Source: Hippophae tibetana (lineage: Eukaryota; Streptophyta; Magnoliopsida; Rosales; Elaeagnaceae). Taken from it: a DNA stretch of 64,000 bases. Numbering within the stretch: the stretch's first letter is position 1; every line of letters starts with the position of its first letter. Where the stretch lies: assembly GCA_037013495.1 (NCBI GenBank), contig CM072812.1:78661840-78725839 (forward strand), read 5' to 3'. Position numbers and translations under genes: made by a program. Positions 46,951 through 58,281 of this stretch are shown one piece after another. The notes beneath the pieces are model-generated. The model saw only the letters and a list, made by a program, of their open reading frames with translations, was not told the origin of the DNA and made no database searches.

Positions 46951-47968
46951 CATTACTACAAAAATGGGTATTTAAGTCGATACGTAAAGTCAGTTTTTTC
47001 CAAAAACTGACTTTAAATTGGTTTAAAGTCAGTTCGGTATAAAATCGACGCTATCCACGTAGAATGTAGCGTCAGTTGACGTGTCGAACTGACACTATGT
47101 GTGGACGTAGCGTCAGTTCTAGGTGTCAACCGACACTACGCTACGTGGATAACGTCGGTTCCAGGTGTCAACTGACGCTACGCTACGTGGATAGCGTCGG
47201 TTCACCACATCAACTGACGCTACGTCCATGTGTAGCGTCGGTTTGCCACGTCAACCGACTCTACGTAGTCGGTTGACACCTAGAACCGACGCTATCTACG
47301 TAGCATAGCGTCGGTTGACACTTGGAACCGACATTATCCATGTAGCATAGCGTCGGTTGACACTTGGAACCGACGCTATCCACATAACATAGCGTCGGTT
47401 TGACACGTCAACCGACGCTACACACGTGGATAAATCTTTTCTCTTTTTTCTTCCCAAACAGAAACTATTTTCAACGTTGCAGAACTCTAAAAAACCGAAA
47501 ACCTCCTCCTCCACTTCTCCTCCACTCTTTCTCATTTTCTGGCCACCTACGACTACCATTTCCAGCATCGGTTAGTGAGTTTTCTTTCTCTCTAACTAAT
47601 CTTTTAGATCCCCTATTATTCATATTTTTTTCTGTTATTATGTGTTATTATTTATGTGTATAGATTTTTGTATTATATATGTAGGTTTGTATTATAACAT
47701 AAGAAGAAGAATATGACGATCTTGAATAAAATAGAACAAAACCATGGTAATTTTTTTGTTATTAATTAATATTTTATTTTTCAAATATTTTTATTATTTG
47801 AACTATTTGCTAAACTGATTTTGGTTTTTTTTCTGCTCGAATACAGATTGAAAATGAATAAATTTAAAAAAAAAATTAAAGTCAGTTCACCGCGTGAACA
47901 GACTTTAAGTTTTAAATTAGTTTAAAGTCGATTTTTAAACGACTTTAATACCCCTTTTTGTAGTAGTG
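46951..47968. mobile_element. Non-autonomous CACTA transposon 2 (in the WD40 pseudogene intron)
   Basis: The right end TTTTTGTAGTAGTG and left end CATTACTACAAAAA are inverted repeats; the left terminus has mutated from CACTA to CATTA. They continue as GGGTATT and AAGTCG words. The 3-bp target duplication TAT is perfect (46948-46950 and 47969-47971). Its subterminal AAAGTC-GTT words match CACTA 1. It lacks a transposase. The interior has a dense array of palindromic repeats (47040-47440) and a pyrimidine-rich stretch (47440-47660) that resembles a gene leader but opens no convincing gene. Confidence 0.92.
47040..47440. repeat. Palindromic subterminal repeat array of CACTA 2
   Basis: Roughly ten copies of TAGCGTC(A/G)GTTGAC / GTCAACCGACGCTA words occur in both orientations with about 40-bp period, joined by CTACGTGGATA linkers. 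It is CpG-rich in an AT-rich neighbourhood. In related CACTA families such subterminal motifs bind the transposon-encoded DNA-binding protein. Apparent ORFs here on both strands are products of the repeat. Confidence 0.85.
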
Positions 47969-49299
47969 TATGCCTAGTTAACAAATGTTTAAGACTAGAG
48001 AGAAGAACACTTTGGGAAATTTGGTAGAAGGAATTTATGATACAACTTACAAGTATGGAGTAAAGTTTACAAGGTTTTTTAGTTTGTTATTAAGTTCTTG
48101 ATTGGTTGGTTGCCACTCATCCAAATATATTCCAAAAATCTCTTAAAAAATATCTCTAATAGATAACCCTAGTACATACCCTAGATATTTGGTGAATATC
48201 TAATAGAAATATCAAGATTTTTTTGTAAGAGATTCTTGATACTTTTCATATTGGGCTTTCTTCTTACTAAGCTATGCCAAGCTCAAAAGGATATATCTTG
48301 CTTGGTCCAAATTTCTTTTTTTCCCTTAATTATCGTAGATAGTATATTAATGGATTGTGATACAGTGCACCTAGAAAAAATATTAAAATAAAAATTGTAT
48401 TATTAGCTTTTTGGACTATTCAATTATATGATTTGTATAAGTAGTTCCATACATTTTACTACTTTTTACAACTTATGATGATATATTTATCATAATAAAT
48501 GTTGGGTTGCGACAGTTGTCACGATAGTTAGTATGAATAACAAGCTTATTATCTGGGATGTGGAGCATTTATTGCTCTGCTCTACTTGTGACCATGAGTT
48601 GTCAGTGTTTCATTTTATAAACAAATTCTTGTAGTTTTACTTACATGATTAATGGCCAGCTAGTTACATTAGGCAGATATAAAGGAAGGAAAGAACCACG
48701 ACATTTCATCTCCGAAACTTTCACTATCAAGAAACAATTGTACACAAGTTCTTTCTAGATAAAACTAGAGGAAAAAAATCAACAACGTCATCAAGAATAT
48801 AACTTCTTGAAAACTAACAATTATTTTAAGAAAATGGAGAAATCTAACCCAATTTCATAATCATTGTTCACGGCCCAGATTTTCTCAAACTGGTGAGCCA
48901 AATTCAAATCCCACTGTTCAGATTGAACAGTCCTGAGTCATGAACCTTTCTACAAAATTTCAACTTAATCGGACCATAAACAACCATCCATTAGTGCATT
49001 TTATGAAAGCTTGTTGGAGAAGAAAAAACTACTCTCTTGTTGTTGCTGTAGATCTCCTGTTTCTTAACCAACCTTAAATAAATTTATTAACGAAATAATC
49101 AAATGGACAAAATTGTCCTTTCTTTCTCAATGGGCCATGAAACCACATGAGCCTTTTATTTTTATTTTTTTGGCTCCTCTAAATAAGAGAAAAAAAAATA
49201 CAACAAATATCCTTCTTTCCCAATTTGATGAAAGGATTTACCATCCCAGCAATTAAACAACAAACTTCAAGTTTTTTTTCCCTTGACACTGCGTTTGTC

Positions 49300-51760
49300 A
49301 ACATGTCATATCCGTTCTCATCAATATGGATTTTCTCAAGTTCAAGCAACTTATTGTTTAGTATCCCTTATCCAATGATACTTCACATCAATATGCTTTG
49401 ATCTTGAGTGAAACGTTGAGTTCTTCGCTTGGTGAATAGAATTTTGATTATCACAGAACACATATTTTTGCTACTTGAAACAAAGTTCTCCCAAGAACTA
49501 TTTCATCCACAATAACTATTTACAAGCTTCTGTGGCTGCAATAAACTCTACTTCTGAATGTAGAAAGTGTAACATACTTTTGCAATCTTGAATGCCAAGA
49601 AACTACTGCACCAGAGAAAGTAATTAGATAACTTGATGCAAACTTACGAGAATCTTTATCTCATGCCAAATCTGAATCAATGTATGCAACTAACACTAGT
49701 TTTCCACTTCCAAAGCAAAGTATTAACTTGGAAGTACCTCGAAGATATCTCATAATCCACTTTATTGCATCTCAATGCCCTCTTCTTGTATTCGAAAGAA
49801 AATGACTAACAACTGTAACTGCATGAGCTATATCTGGCATCGTACACACCATTGCATACATTAAACTTTCTACTTTTGATGCATATGGAACATTTTCCAT
49901 ATCTTCTTTTTATTTGTTGAAGGGTCTTGACTCGATCTCAACTTAAAGTGGCTAGATAAAGTAAAAGAAACCACTTTAGTTTTATCCATATGAAACCTTT
50001 CAAATACCTTGTTAATGTATCGTTTCGATAACATGTACAACTTTTTCCTTTCTTGTCTCGACAAATTTGAATACCAAGAATTTGTTTTGTTGGCCCTAAG
50101 TTCTTCATGGCAAATGACTTACTCAATTGCTTCTTCAAATTATCAATCCTTGAAGAATTTTTGCCAATAATCAACATGTCATCAACATAGAGCAATAAAA
50201 TGATAAAATCATCATCAGAGAATTTCTACACAAAAACACAATGATCAGAAGTAGTCTTCTTGTAACAATGCTCCCACATAACTGACTCAAACTTCTTATA
50301 CCAGTGTCTAGGGGCTTATTTCAACTTGTAGAGGCTTTTTTTAACTGGCATACATAATCCTCTTTTCCTTCTACCTCAAAACTCTCTGGATGCTCCATAT
50401 AAATCTCTTTCTCCAACTCACCATGAAGAAATGTAGTTTTCACATCCATTTGCTCAATTTCTAAATCCAAGCTTGTTGCTAGACTTAGAACAATACATAT
50501 GGAAAACATCTTCATAACAGGAGAGAAAATATCATCAAAATCAATACCTTTTCTCTAACTGAATCCCTTGATGATCAGTCTAACTTTGTATCGTGGTTTT
50601 GAACTGTTTTCTTGTTGCTTAACCTTGTAGACCCACTTGTTCTTCAGAGCTCTCTTACCCTTAGGCAACTTTACCAGCTCAAATATTTGATTTTCATACA
50701 ATGACTGCATCTCATCTTCCATAGCACCAATCGAGTGTGCCTTGTTTCTATCTTCCATCGCTTCTGCATAGCATTGAGGTTCTCCCTTATATGTCTATAA
50801 CACATACTCATATGTATCATACCGTGTGGAAGGACATCGGTTTTTGGTAGACCTCCTAATTGGAATTTTTAGTTCTAATAACTGATCAGTAGTCTGGTGA
50901 TCTGTTTTAGCTTGCATAGGAGCATCTACATCATCTGAATCTTGTTGGTTATCTTGTACATGTTGTTCCATCTATTGGGTCTAAGTCAATCAAATCATCG
51001 CTATACTGATGGATTCATTTTTCTATCTTCTCAATATCTTGTATAGTTTGATCTTCACTCCTTACCAGTTTCTTCTCAACTAGATCATAAAATCTGTAGC
51101 CAAATTCATTCAGACCATAACCATCAAAGATACACTATCGTGTCTTCACATTGAGCTTAGATCTCTCATCTTTTGGTGTATGCACAAATGCCTTATAACC
51201 AAAAATGAAAAAATGATCATAGGAAACATTTTTGCTTGTCCAAACTTTATTTGGTACATCAAATTGAAGAGGAACATATGATGTGAGATTAATAACATGT
51301 ACAACTGTATTCAAAGGCTCACCCCAGAAAGATCTTGGCAATTGAGCCTGCAAAAGAAGACATTTTACTCTTTCAACCAATGTCCTGTTCATTCTCTCAA
51401 CCAACCCATTTAACTGAGTAGTCTTGGGAGGTGTCTTTTGATATCGAATGCCCTGATGCCTACAATACTCATTAAAAGGACCTGAATACTCTCTCTCGTT
51501 ATTTGTTCTGATGCACCCCAATTTCTTCCTAGTTTGTCTCTCAACTAAGGCTTGAAACTATTTGAACACATCTAATACTTGATCTTCGCTCTTCAAAGTG
51601 TACACCTATAACTTTATTGAACAATCATCTATGAAGGTCACAAAATAACTGGCATAAGCCAAAGTTCTTGTCTTCATAGGACCACATACATCTGAATGTA
51701 CCAAATCAAGTATGTATTGTTTTCTTGAAAGAGGAGAACTCTTGAAAGAAACTCTATTTT
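49300..51760 (-). pseudogene. Copia 4 integrase, RT and RNase H
   Basis: Minus strand, high to low: integrase with IRTNNEREYSGPFNEYCRHQ (51480-51521; the usual Asp at the second catalytic place reads Asn) and TTQLNGLVERMNRTL (about 51390), plus C-terminal WTSKNVSYDHFFIFGYKAFV; RT with KNKWVYKVKQQ (about 50640), IEQMDVKTTFLHGELEKEIY (about 50400-50460) and [11 protein letters not shown] (about 50175-50195); then weak RNase H traces to 49300. It is broken by several stops. Confidence 0.85.
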
Positions 51761-52900
51761 ACTTCCCTGCTAAACAATGAGCACATCTTCTTACACAAGC
51801 ATCATTCATTCCAAAAAGAATATTCTTTTTGGTCAATACTGCCAAGCCTTTCTCACCCATGTGAGCAAGTCTCTTATGCCACAATTCTAATGTGAGCTCA
51901 TCTATCACAACATTAATAACGCCTTTAAAGAATCTTGTCTGCAGTATATACAAACTAGAATGCTTGTTCCACGAGCAACAACCATAGCACTTTCCATTGA
52001 CCATTACTAAAGGTATTACAATATCCTTCATCTTCAAGTTTACCTGCAGAGATTAAGTTCAAACGAATTTAAGGAATATGCTTTACTTCGTCTAAGAAAT
52101 AGCTTCATGCCATTATTCATCTCTAATACCAATGACTTTAAGTAAGCCATCATTACCTAACTTCACTATCCCAAAGTCGTCTGTTGTATAGGATATAAAG
52201 AAGTCCTTTCGAGACGTAGCATGAATGAAGGCTTCATTATCAATAACCCAACTAAGCTTGTGACATGCAACATCGACAACATCTTCATCATAAACAACGA
52301 GAAAGCCTTCTAAACTAGCGGTGACAACTCGATCATTTTCCTTGCTGACATCACCTTTTTGTTCTTTGTCTTTCTTCTTGTTATCCCGCTTCAACTGTCT
52401 ACAATATTTCTTGATGTGCCCTTTCATGACATTCAACATTAGCAAACATGTTAGACTTGTTTCTTCCTTTTTCTTTGCTCTTGAAATCTCTGGTTTTACT
52501 CCTTCTTTCTGTACCCAAAATCTCTGACTGCTAAGAAGACCAATATGATTTTCTTTTCATTTATTCATTCAAAACACTACTCTTAGCCAGATCTTTGTTA
52601 ATTACACCATTTAGAGTTGAGTTACTTAATGACATTCTAAATATTTCCTAAGAGTTCGGCAACGTATTCAATAAACACAATCCTTGAATCTCATCATCAA
52701 ACTTCCATTCTAGCTAACTAATTGATTATTTCTTGGAACGTATTCAAGTGATATGTCAACAAAGTTTTATCTTGATACTTTAAAGCCATCAACTGTTTTA
52801 TGAGAAACATTTTATTATTTCATGTTTTCTAAGCATACAACTCCTCAAGTTTATTCTAGAGTGATCGTGCATGTGTTTTCTCACTAATATAATTCAAAAC
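51759..52900 (-). pseudogene. Copia 4 gag (5'-truncated), zinc knuckle, protease, GAG-pre-integrase
   Basis: Minus strand: gag remains DNVLNYISEKTHARSL, LMALKYQDKTLLTYHLNTFQ (about 52730-52800) and MSLSNSTLNGVINKDLAKSS (about 52580-52640). The knuckle is reduced to GHIKKYCRQLKR (about 52400). The protease motif WVIDNEAFIHAT (about 52230) has Asn-Glu where DSGAS-type residues are expected. The zinc-binding LWHKRLAHMGEKGL ... CAHCLAGK lies at 51765-51890. Confidence 0.8.
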
Positions 52901-53045
52901 ATTATCATTTATACATTGTTCACAACCTAAATTTTCACAAATCGGTTAGCCAAATTCAAATCCTATTGTTCATATTGAAGAGTCTTGAGTCGTGAATCTT
53001 TTTGTAAAATTTCAGTTTAATCAAACCATAAACAATCTTCAATTG

Positions 53046-54548
53046 GAGAACGGGTTATGATTTGAAACTTTTAACTAAAGATACTATAACCTTATCAACA
53101 AGACATGGGGGCTTCACGTGTCTTGTGACAAATTTTTTTTATCAAAATATTAATTAATTTACGGTAGATTCCGGCTGCACTGCAGAAGACTATCATATGG
53201 TAAAAGTTTCAATTCCAAGTTACGGATTTAAATTGGACCTAGTCTGGAGCATGACTTTTTTCTTGATTTTTGAAATGAATTATAATTATTTGATAAATAA
53301 TATGATTATGTGTTTATATTTTTTATTAAATTATTAATGTAATCTAAATAATCTAGACAACTCGTTATGAATATGTGCTCAAAATATAAAAAAAATTGAA
53401 CACATTTATTCTTTACTGACAAAATGTTATTAAAAAATCAATATAAAAAACCTTTTTTGTGATACAATATATAAAAAAATTGAAAAAAATAAAACATTGT
53501 AAAATTAAAAAATTGAAATAAAGAAAAAAATATGGGGAAGGGTGTTTTGAAGTAAATTGACTGGCAGGTAGGGATAGTTTGGGATGGACATAAATTGTTT
53601 CTATAGATTAGGTGTTTTTTGGAACTAAAAACTGACATACATATCAAAACTATTTGAGCCGAAGATCAACATACTTATTCGATTTGTTCGATTTGATCGG
53701 TCATTTTGGACTTGTAATATTTATTTAAAAAATATTATATACAAAGAAAAGTATTAAACCACTAACATATCATAATGAATTGAATAAAATCATCAAAATT
53801 AAAATCATGTAATAAGTTGGTATGTAATATAGAAATACCATGATCATAATATATAAATATAATCATATATAAAAAAAATAAAAAAATGTCATATTATTTA
53901 TAAAATATATAAAATTAAATTATTTTAAATATCTGGACTTGTTATATTTTATACTGTTTTTATATTAAAAATCAAAACCTACTATTTCGTTGGTTTTTAA
54001 AAATAATTAACCGAATTGAGCCTTATCAGTTTAAGTTAGGATCAATTGATTTAGTCCGTTCGTAAATTTTAATGCCCATCCCTATTGTTAGTCCCTACGC
54101 TTTAGTCATTTTTTCGTCATTTTTTTCATCACTTGAGATGAATGTTGTATTAGTTTAAAGTATAAACTATGTCCTTATATTTTTTTTCCTTCTAAATTTA
54201 TACTTTCGTCTCCTCTTATTTGTTGTTATGATATTCACTTTTTTCTTTCATTTTAGTAAACTTAATTCTAAAATTGAAATCAAATCAAACATTATAGGTC
54301 AAAACTGAGCAGTGTTACTCAAGTTAAATATTTTGACTTTTTTTTAATATTTTTTGATTTGTTAAATAATTATCTTATTTTATTTGAGTATTAAAATAAA
54401 TTTAAAAAATAAAAGTATATAATCAAAATATTTAACTTGTACTAATTTAAACTCTAACATGACTAGCACATGATCAATTTGAACCTATGTTGTTTAATTT
54501 TGAGTTAATTCTAATCTTAAAACTAAATTTATTAAAATTAAAGATTAA
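53046..54548. other. AT-rich intergenic region, no gene seen
   Basis: Only short chance frames. Nothing resembling the missing C-terminal WD repeats of the pseudogene at 42046-48603 is found here. Confidence 0.55.
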
Positions 54549-55249
54549 GGTGTCATTAGGTTCATAAAATGGATTGGAATGTGAATGAAAATAAAAATGG
54601 AATGTAAAGAAAATGAAATAGTATTATTTGGTTTGATCACTGCAATCAAAGAAATAATCGATATTATAGAATTTGGTTTATATCTAAAATGGAATGAAAA
54701 ATAATGTATATTACCCTAATACTCCTATATTTAATAAAATTTAAATAATATTATTTAATTTTAATTTTTTCGTCCGATAAAATAAATTATTGAAATCGTT
54801 ATTTTTTTAAATAATTATTACTTAAAAATAAAATATATTATTAAAATTATTATTTTTCTAAATAGGGTTAAGGATTTAGAGGTTTGGGATTTAAGATTTA
54901 GGGTTTAGAGTATAGGTTATAAGGTATAGGATTTAGGGTTTAGGGTTAGAGTTATATATGTGGATTAAGATTTAGGGTTAAAATTGTTATTTTTCTAAAT
55001 AAGGTTTAGGATTTAGAGTTTTGGGTTTTGAGATTTAAGGTTTAGAGTTTTGGTTTTTTGAGATTTAGGGTTATATTTGAGGTTGTGGTAAAATTGGAAC
55101 AAAAATTAAGATGAAAATAGAATTATGATTTCTAATGGACTTCACATTCCTCTCTTTGAAGAATTGTTTCATTCTATTTTTATTTTTTAACACAACTAAA
55201 CATAAATTAAAAGAAACAATTTGAATCACATTGTGAACCAAACATTACT
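54549..55249. mobile_element. Candidate Harbinger-like MITE carrying telomere-like repeats
   Basis: The left end GGTGTCATTAGGTTCA and the reverse of the right end AGTAATGTTTGGTTCA agree at about ten of sixteen positions. TAA flanks both sides (54546-54548 and 55250-55252). GGAATG/CATTCC words just inside both ends are typical of Tourist-type MITEs. The interior holds degenerate TTTAGGG repeats. No coding capacity. Confidence 0.5.
54864..55075 (+). repeat. Degenerate telomere-like TTTAGGG array
   Basis: Several TTTAGGG and GGATTTAGGGTTTAGGGTTA words and variants (TTTAGAG, TTTAAGG, TTTTGGG) occur in one orientation over about 210 bp. A roughly 137-bp sub-duplication is visible (ATTTTTCTAAATA at about 54850 and again at about 54988). 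It matches the plant telomere heptamer but is decayed. Confidence 0.7.
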
Positions 55250-55252
55250 TAA

Positions 55253-57859
55253 AGGGAACTAAATCATAAAAATAAATATGAAAATAAAGTGTAGAATTAA
55301 AAAAAAGGAATATTACTATATTTTAACCTAGTTTAAATAAAAAAGTAAAATTGATGCTTTAATATGACTAAATGCAAAGTCCAATTACGCCGAACAATTT
55401 GATCTAACAAAAAATGATTTTATGATATGATTTTGAGCTTTCATTTAAATTTTGAAAACTAAACCAAACTTGACGTGAATATATACCTACAAACTCTAGC
55501 TCAATCAAAGTTAAAATTTTGGACTTTGACCTAGAATTTGCATCCCTATAACCATCTCAATAACACATTTTATTTATTTGTTAAGACAAAAAAGTTGATA
55601 ATTGAATAATCTTTTAAAATTTTGAATTGTTTTGTATTATAATATCATAAGTTTTAGGTGGAGATCAAAGTAATATGCATTAAACCAGCTGTATTTTCGT
55701 GTATAGTTGTTTATTAAAAAAATGAGTAAATTAATAAATATATCATTAAATTTAAAATATTTATATAAATCTATAATTTAATTTTATATTGACATATTTT
55801 ATCAAATTCATTATAAGTGTTATAAATACATCGTTATCTATATTTTTGGTGTTGCTTTAACAATTAATAGTGAATTTAGTGATAAATTTGTACCAATTAT
55901 AATAAGTTTGATAGTACATTAATTATAAAAGTTATAAATTTGTATCACTAATAAGTTTAGTATTTGTTGCAACTTAAAGTTAAGTGGTAGATTTATACAA
56001 ATAACTTAAATCTGGTGATATATTTGTTAATTTACTCTTAAAAAAATCTTGAAACCTAAGGTTGTTAATTTTTTCTGATGAAGTATATTCTTGTGAAGAT
56101 AATTCGATTTGAGAAAATGATAAAGGACAACAAAATAAAGAATGAAAAATAGGAACAATAACAAATATTACATTCCTTGTCATATTTCTCAAAACTATAT
56201 ATCTTATTTTAAAAAATTTATAAATTTATTTATATTTTTAATTTATAAATTTTTTTATTACATTTAAATTCAAACTAATAATAAATAATGTATTATATAT
56301 TATAAAATTATTTAAATCCTAAAATTCTAAAAATATAAAATCTTAAAATTATTTTATAATTTATTTTTATTATTTCAAACTAGATTGTAACAATATTCTA
56401 TCATTATTATTTAATCTAAAAAATTTATCTATATATTATTACATATATCTTATTTTTCCTTTCATATAAATATTATTTTTATTACTATTGACTCATAATT
56501 TTCTTTTCATTCCCATTATAAAATATTAATTATTTACTTAGTTTTTTTAAATATTTTTTCATTTATAATAAAAATAAAAATTACTAGACAATTTTATAAA
56601 TTAGTATTTAAAATATCAATTATATCATTGTTCTTCATTTAGTCCTCTTCCTTATTTGGATCTTCAATATATTAAAAAAATAATTAAAATGAAGATGACA
56701 ACAAATTCTATATTAAGAACAAAAAACGAGAAGAGGATCCCCAATCCCATCTCACCCCGTTAACAATCCTATTCAAACCTAATCAAGATCTTGATTTTAT
56801 AAAAATTAAGAGTTAAGACTTTTACATGTATTTTATTTTTTTATCTTTTAAAATAATTATATTTCTTACCCACCTTTAACTAAAACTCAAATATTATAAA
56901 TTTTATATACTCAAATTAATTACAAACAATCTTTTCTTAATTATTTTTGCTACAAGCAAGCTTGTGAATTGTGATGGAAATAAAATAGTAAATTCTGATA
57001 AAATATATTATTTTTGAGGCCAAATACTGATATTATTATTATTATTATTAAACAAGAAAGATCCCAGAGGATCAACCAGTATTACAAAAAACATATCTAA
57101 ATAATATATAAAGATAACAGAATATGTTCCCACGGGTACAACACAAGGCTAGAAGCTACCAAATTTTTATTCTTGTTATTATGGCTAATTAAGAAATAAT
57201 AATTCTTATGGTCAATAAAAAAATCCTCATGTTTTAATATTTACATACTTTTGATAAAGTCATAATAACGTGACACTCTTGTATTATTAATAAGGGAGGA
57301 TGATGCATCCAATGTATTTATAATTCACTAATTATATTTGTGAACGATTTATAGAATTTATTTTTAAATTCAAGAAATATAAATTTATTTTATACATAAA
57401 TTTACCTGTGCATGTTTCTATTAAAATGATTTTAAGTAAAAACAATTTTAGAAGAACGCTTTCAATAATGAACATATAAAAGCATAGCAGTCCTGTAAAT
57501 TTGGGGAAAAAATACTTTAATTTTATAGTTTTCGGATGGAGTAATTTAATTTTATAATTTAAAAAAAATTATACTTTAAACCCATTTAATGTAAACGGTA
57601 TACTTTAGTTATTTTTTCAATGTTTTAAGATTATAGTAAATATTTTTTCATACTTACCAGCCTAAAATATTTCGGTTAAAAATTACGAAACTAAAACACT
57701 CACTTTATTAAAAATATGAAATCTTTTCGTAGTCTTTATATTTTTATATTATATGCATAAAATGAATATTTTTTTTTACAATTAGAAATGTTTTATATTA
57801 TTAAACAAAAAAAAAAGAAAAAAAAAATCAAATGAAAAAGAGGTATGAAAATTGAAGAA
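55253..57859. other. AT-rich intergenic region, no gene seen
   Basis: Only short chance frames. A trinucleotide ATT run at about 57030-57050 is followed by a less AT-rich 100-bp piece (to about 57165) that could be the tail of a non-LTR element; see rejected items. The last part is the presumed 3' region of the small gene at 57860. Confidence 0.5.
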
Positions 57860-58051
57860 TTAATACTTGCCATATTTGTGCCAGCAAAAAAGCATGACAA
57901 TACATCTCCTAGCAATATAGAACCTGGATCTTTGCTCTTTTATTATTGCTCTTACACAACATGACCCTTTTCTTACTTCTTCACTTCTTCTTCTTCTTCT
58001 ATTAATCCCTATTTTGCCCTTTTCTTCATTTCTTGATATACATTGACCCAT
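57860..58051 (-). CDS. DVL/RTFL (DEVIL/ROTUNDIFOLIA-like) small polypeptide, 63 aa
   Basis: DVL/RTFL peptides are plant-specific, plasma-membrane-associated small proteins that limit cell proliferation along organ axes; overexpression alters leaf and fruit shape. The conserved domain is at the C-terminus: [13 protein letters not shown] (residues 38-50) and [13 protein letters not shown] (51-63), with the family's hallmark RRC, ML and CWHK residues. The N-terminal half is basic and low in complexity ([13 protein letters not shown]), as usual in this family. The frame stays open upstream to 58096, but the first ATG is at 58051, giving MGQCISRN. Gly2 and Cys4 would suit N-myristoylation and palmitoylation, which is inference. 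It is intronless, as is usual for this family. Its neighbours are gene-poor AT-rich sequence. No frameshift or stop is seen, and the conserved domain is complete. Confidence 0.9.
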   Translation of the reverse strand: MGQCISRNEEKGKIGINRRRRRSEEVRKGSCCVRAIIKEQRSRFYIARRCIVMLFCWHKYGKY

Positions 58052-58269
58052 TAATTTACAACCCAAACCCAGTTCCTTCTTCTTCTTATTCTCCAATTCT
58101 CTTATTAATTAATTATTTCTCAAAATATATCTTCTGACAAAATAGTTATTCCTGTGGTGAGTACTACTATATTAGTAATGAACTTCATTTTCAACCACTT
58201 TTGTCTCTTTCTTTATATTTCTGATATTAGTTTGTTTCCATATATACATGACAAGCCACATAGACCACT

Positions 58270-58281
58270 TGTTATATATTC
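58270..58281 (-). promoter_or_regulatory. Possible TATA box of the DVL/RTFL gene
   Basis: GAATATATAACA on the minus strand lies about 220 bp before the start codon, with GA-rich leader sequence between. TA-rich words are common here, so this is weak. Confidence 0.3.

Larger units (their letters stand above)
42046..48603 (+). pseudogene. AAMP-like WD40 repeat protein, decayed and 3'-truncated
   Basis: Recognised exons: 42046-42133 (acidic start MKNPSRVLEEEDDFVDELDV), 42260-42320 (DLPDADDGAISDAEMAGM), about 42490-42520 (SMHIFTSHN), 43485-43604 (DELYTVVCTPTDHTP ... GGRDDKGFLWKIGQGDW), 43747-43891, 43978-44114, 44284-44358 (CTGSDDATLRI), 44668-44783 (GHPYHTEGITCLAISSDS), 46242-46300 and about 48502-48603 (KLIIWDVEH). 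Together these follow plant homologues of the angio-associated migratory cell protein, a WD40 propeller. Lesions: no AG before exon 3; a 1-base deletion near 43780; the donor after exon 5 reads AT instead of GT (43892-43893); a deletion at 44027-44030 and a TAG at 44033-44035 in exon 6; a shortened exon 7; extra bases in the last exon; and the final WD repeats are missing. A CACTA element sits in the last intron and copia 4 lies where the 3' end should be. A working copy presumably exists elsewhere. Confidence 0.9.
48862..53045 (-). mobile_element. Ty1-copia element 4 (minus strand), degenerate
   Basis: Two homologous segments, 48862-49000 and 52913-53045, in the same orientation and both containing AGCCAAATTCAAATCC, are the visible parts of its LTRs. 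Between them lie, on the minus strand, gag, protease, integrase, RT and RNase H in copia order. True LTR ends and target duplication were not found; the left LTR may extend to about 48640-49200. The gag start is missing: the gag frame is joined directly to LTR sequence at about 52913. Many stops and frame changes are present. Confidence 0.8.

Noticed and set aside
47076..47568. Open frames on both strands in the CACTA 2 repeat block
   Set aside because: They translate the palindromic repeat units (recurring RYVD, SVNRRYAT words) and have no independent support as genes.
47400..47663. 87-codon frame with a proline-rich segment in CACTA 2
   Set aside because: It lies on the repeat/pyrimidine-rich border inside a transposon, begins within a repeat unit and matches no family I know. 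It might be a captured gene leader, but not a supported gene.
57030..57165. Possible 3' tail of a LINE with an (AAT)n end on the minus strand
   Set aside because: There is a trinucleotide run next to a less AT-rich 100-bp piece, but no reverse transcriptase, no defined ends and no target duplication.
58052..58096. N-terminal extension of the DVL/RTFL frame
   Set aside because: The frame is open here but contains no ATG; it begins at a TTG codon. The first ATG at 58051 was chosen.
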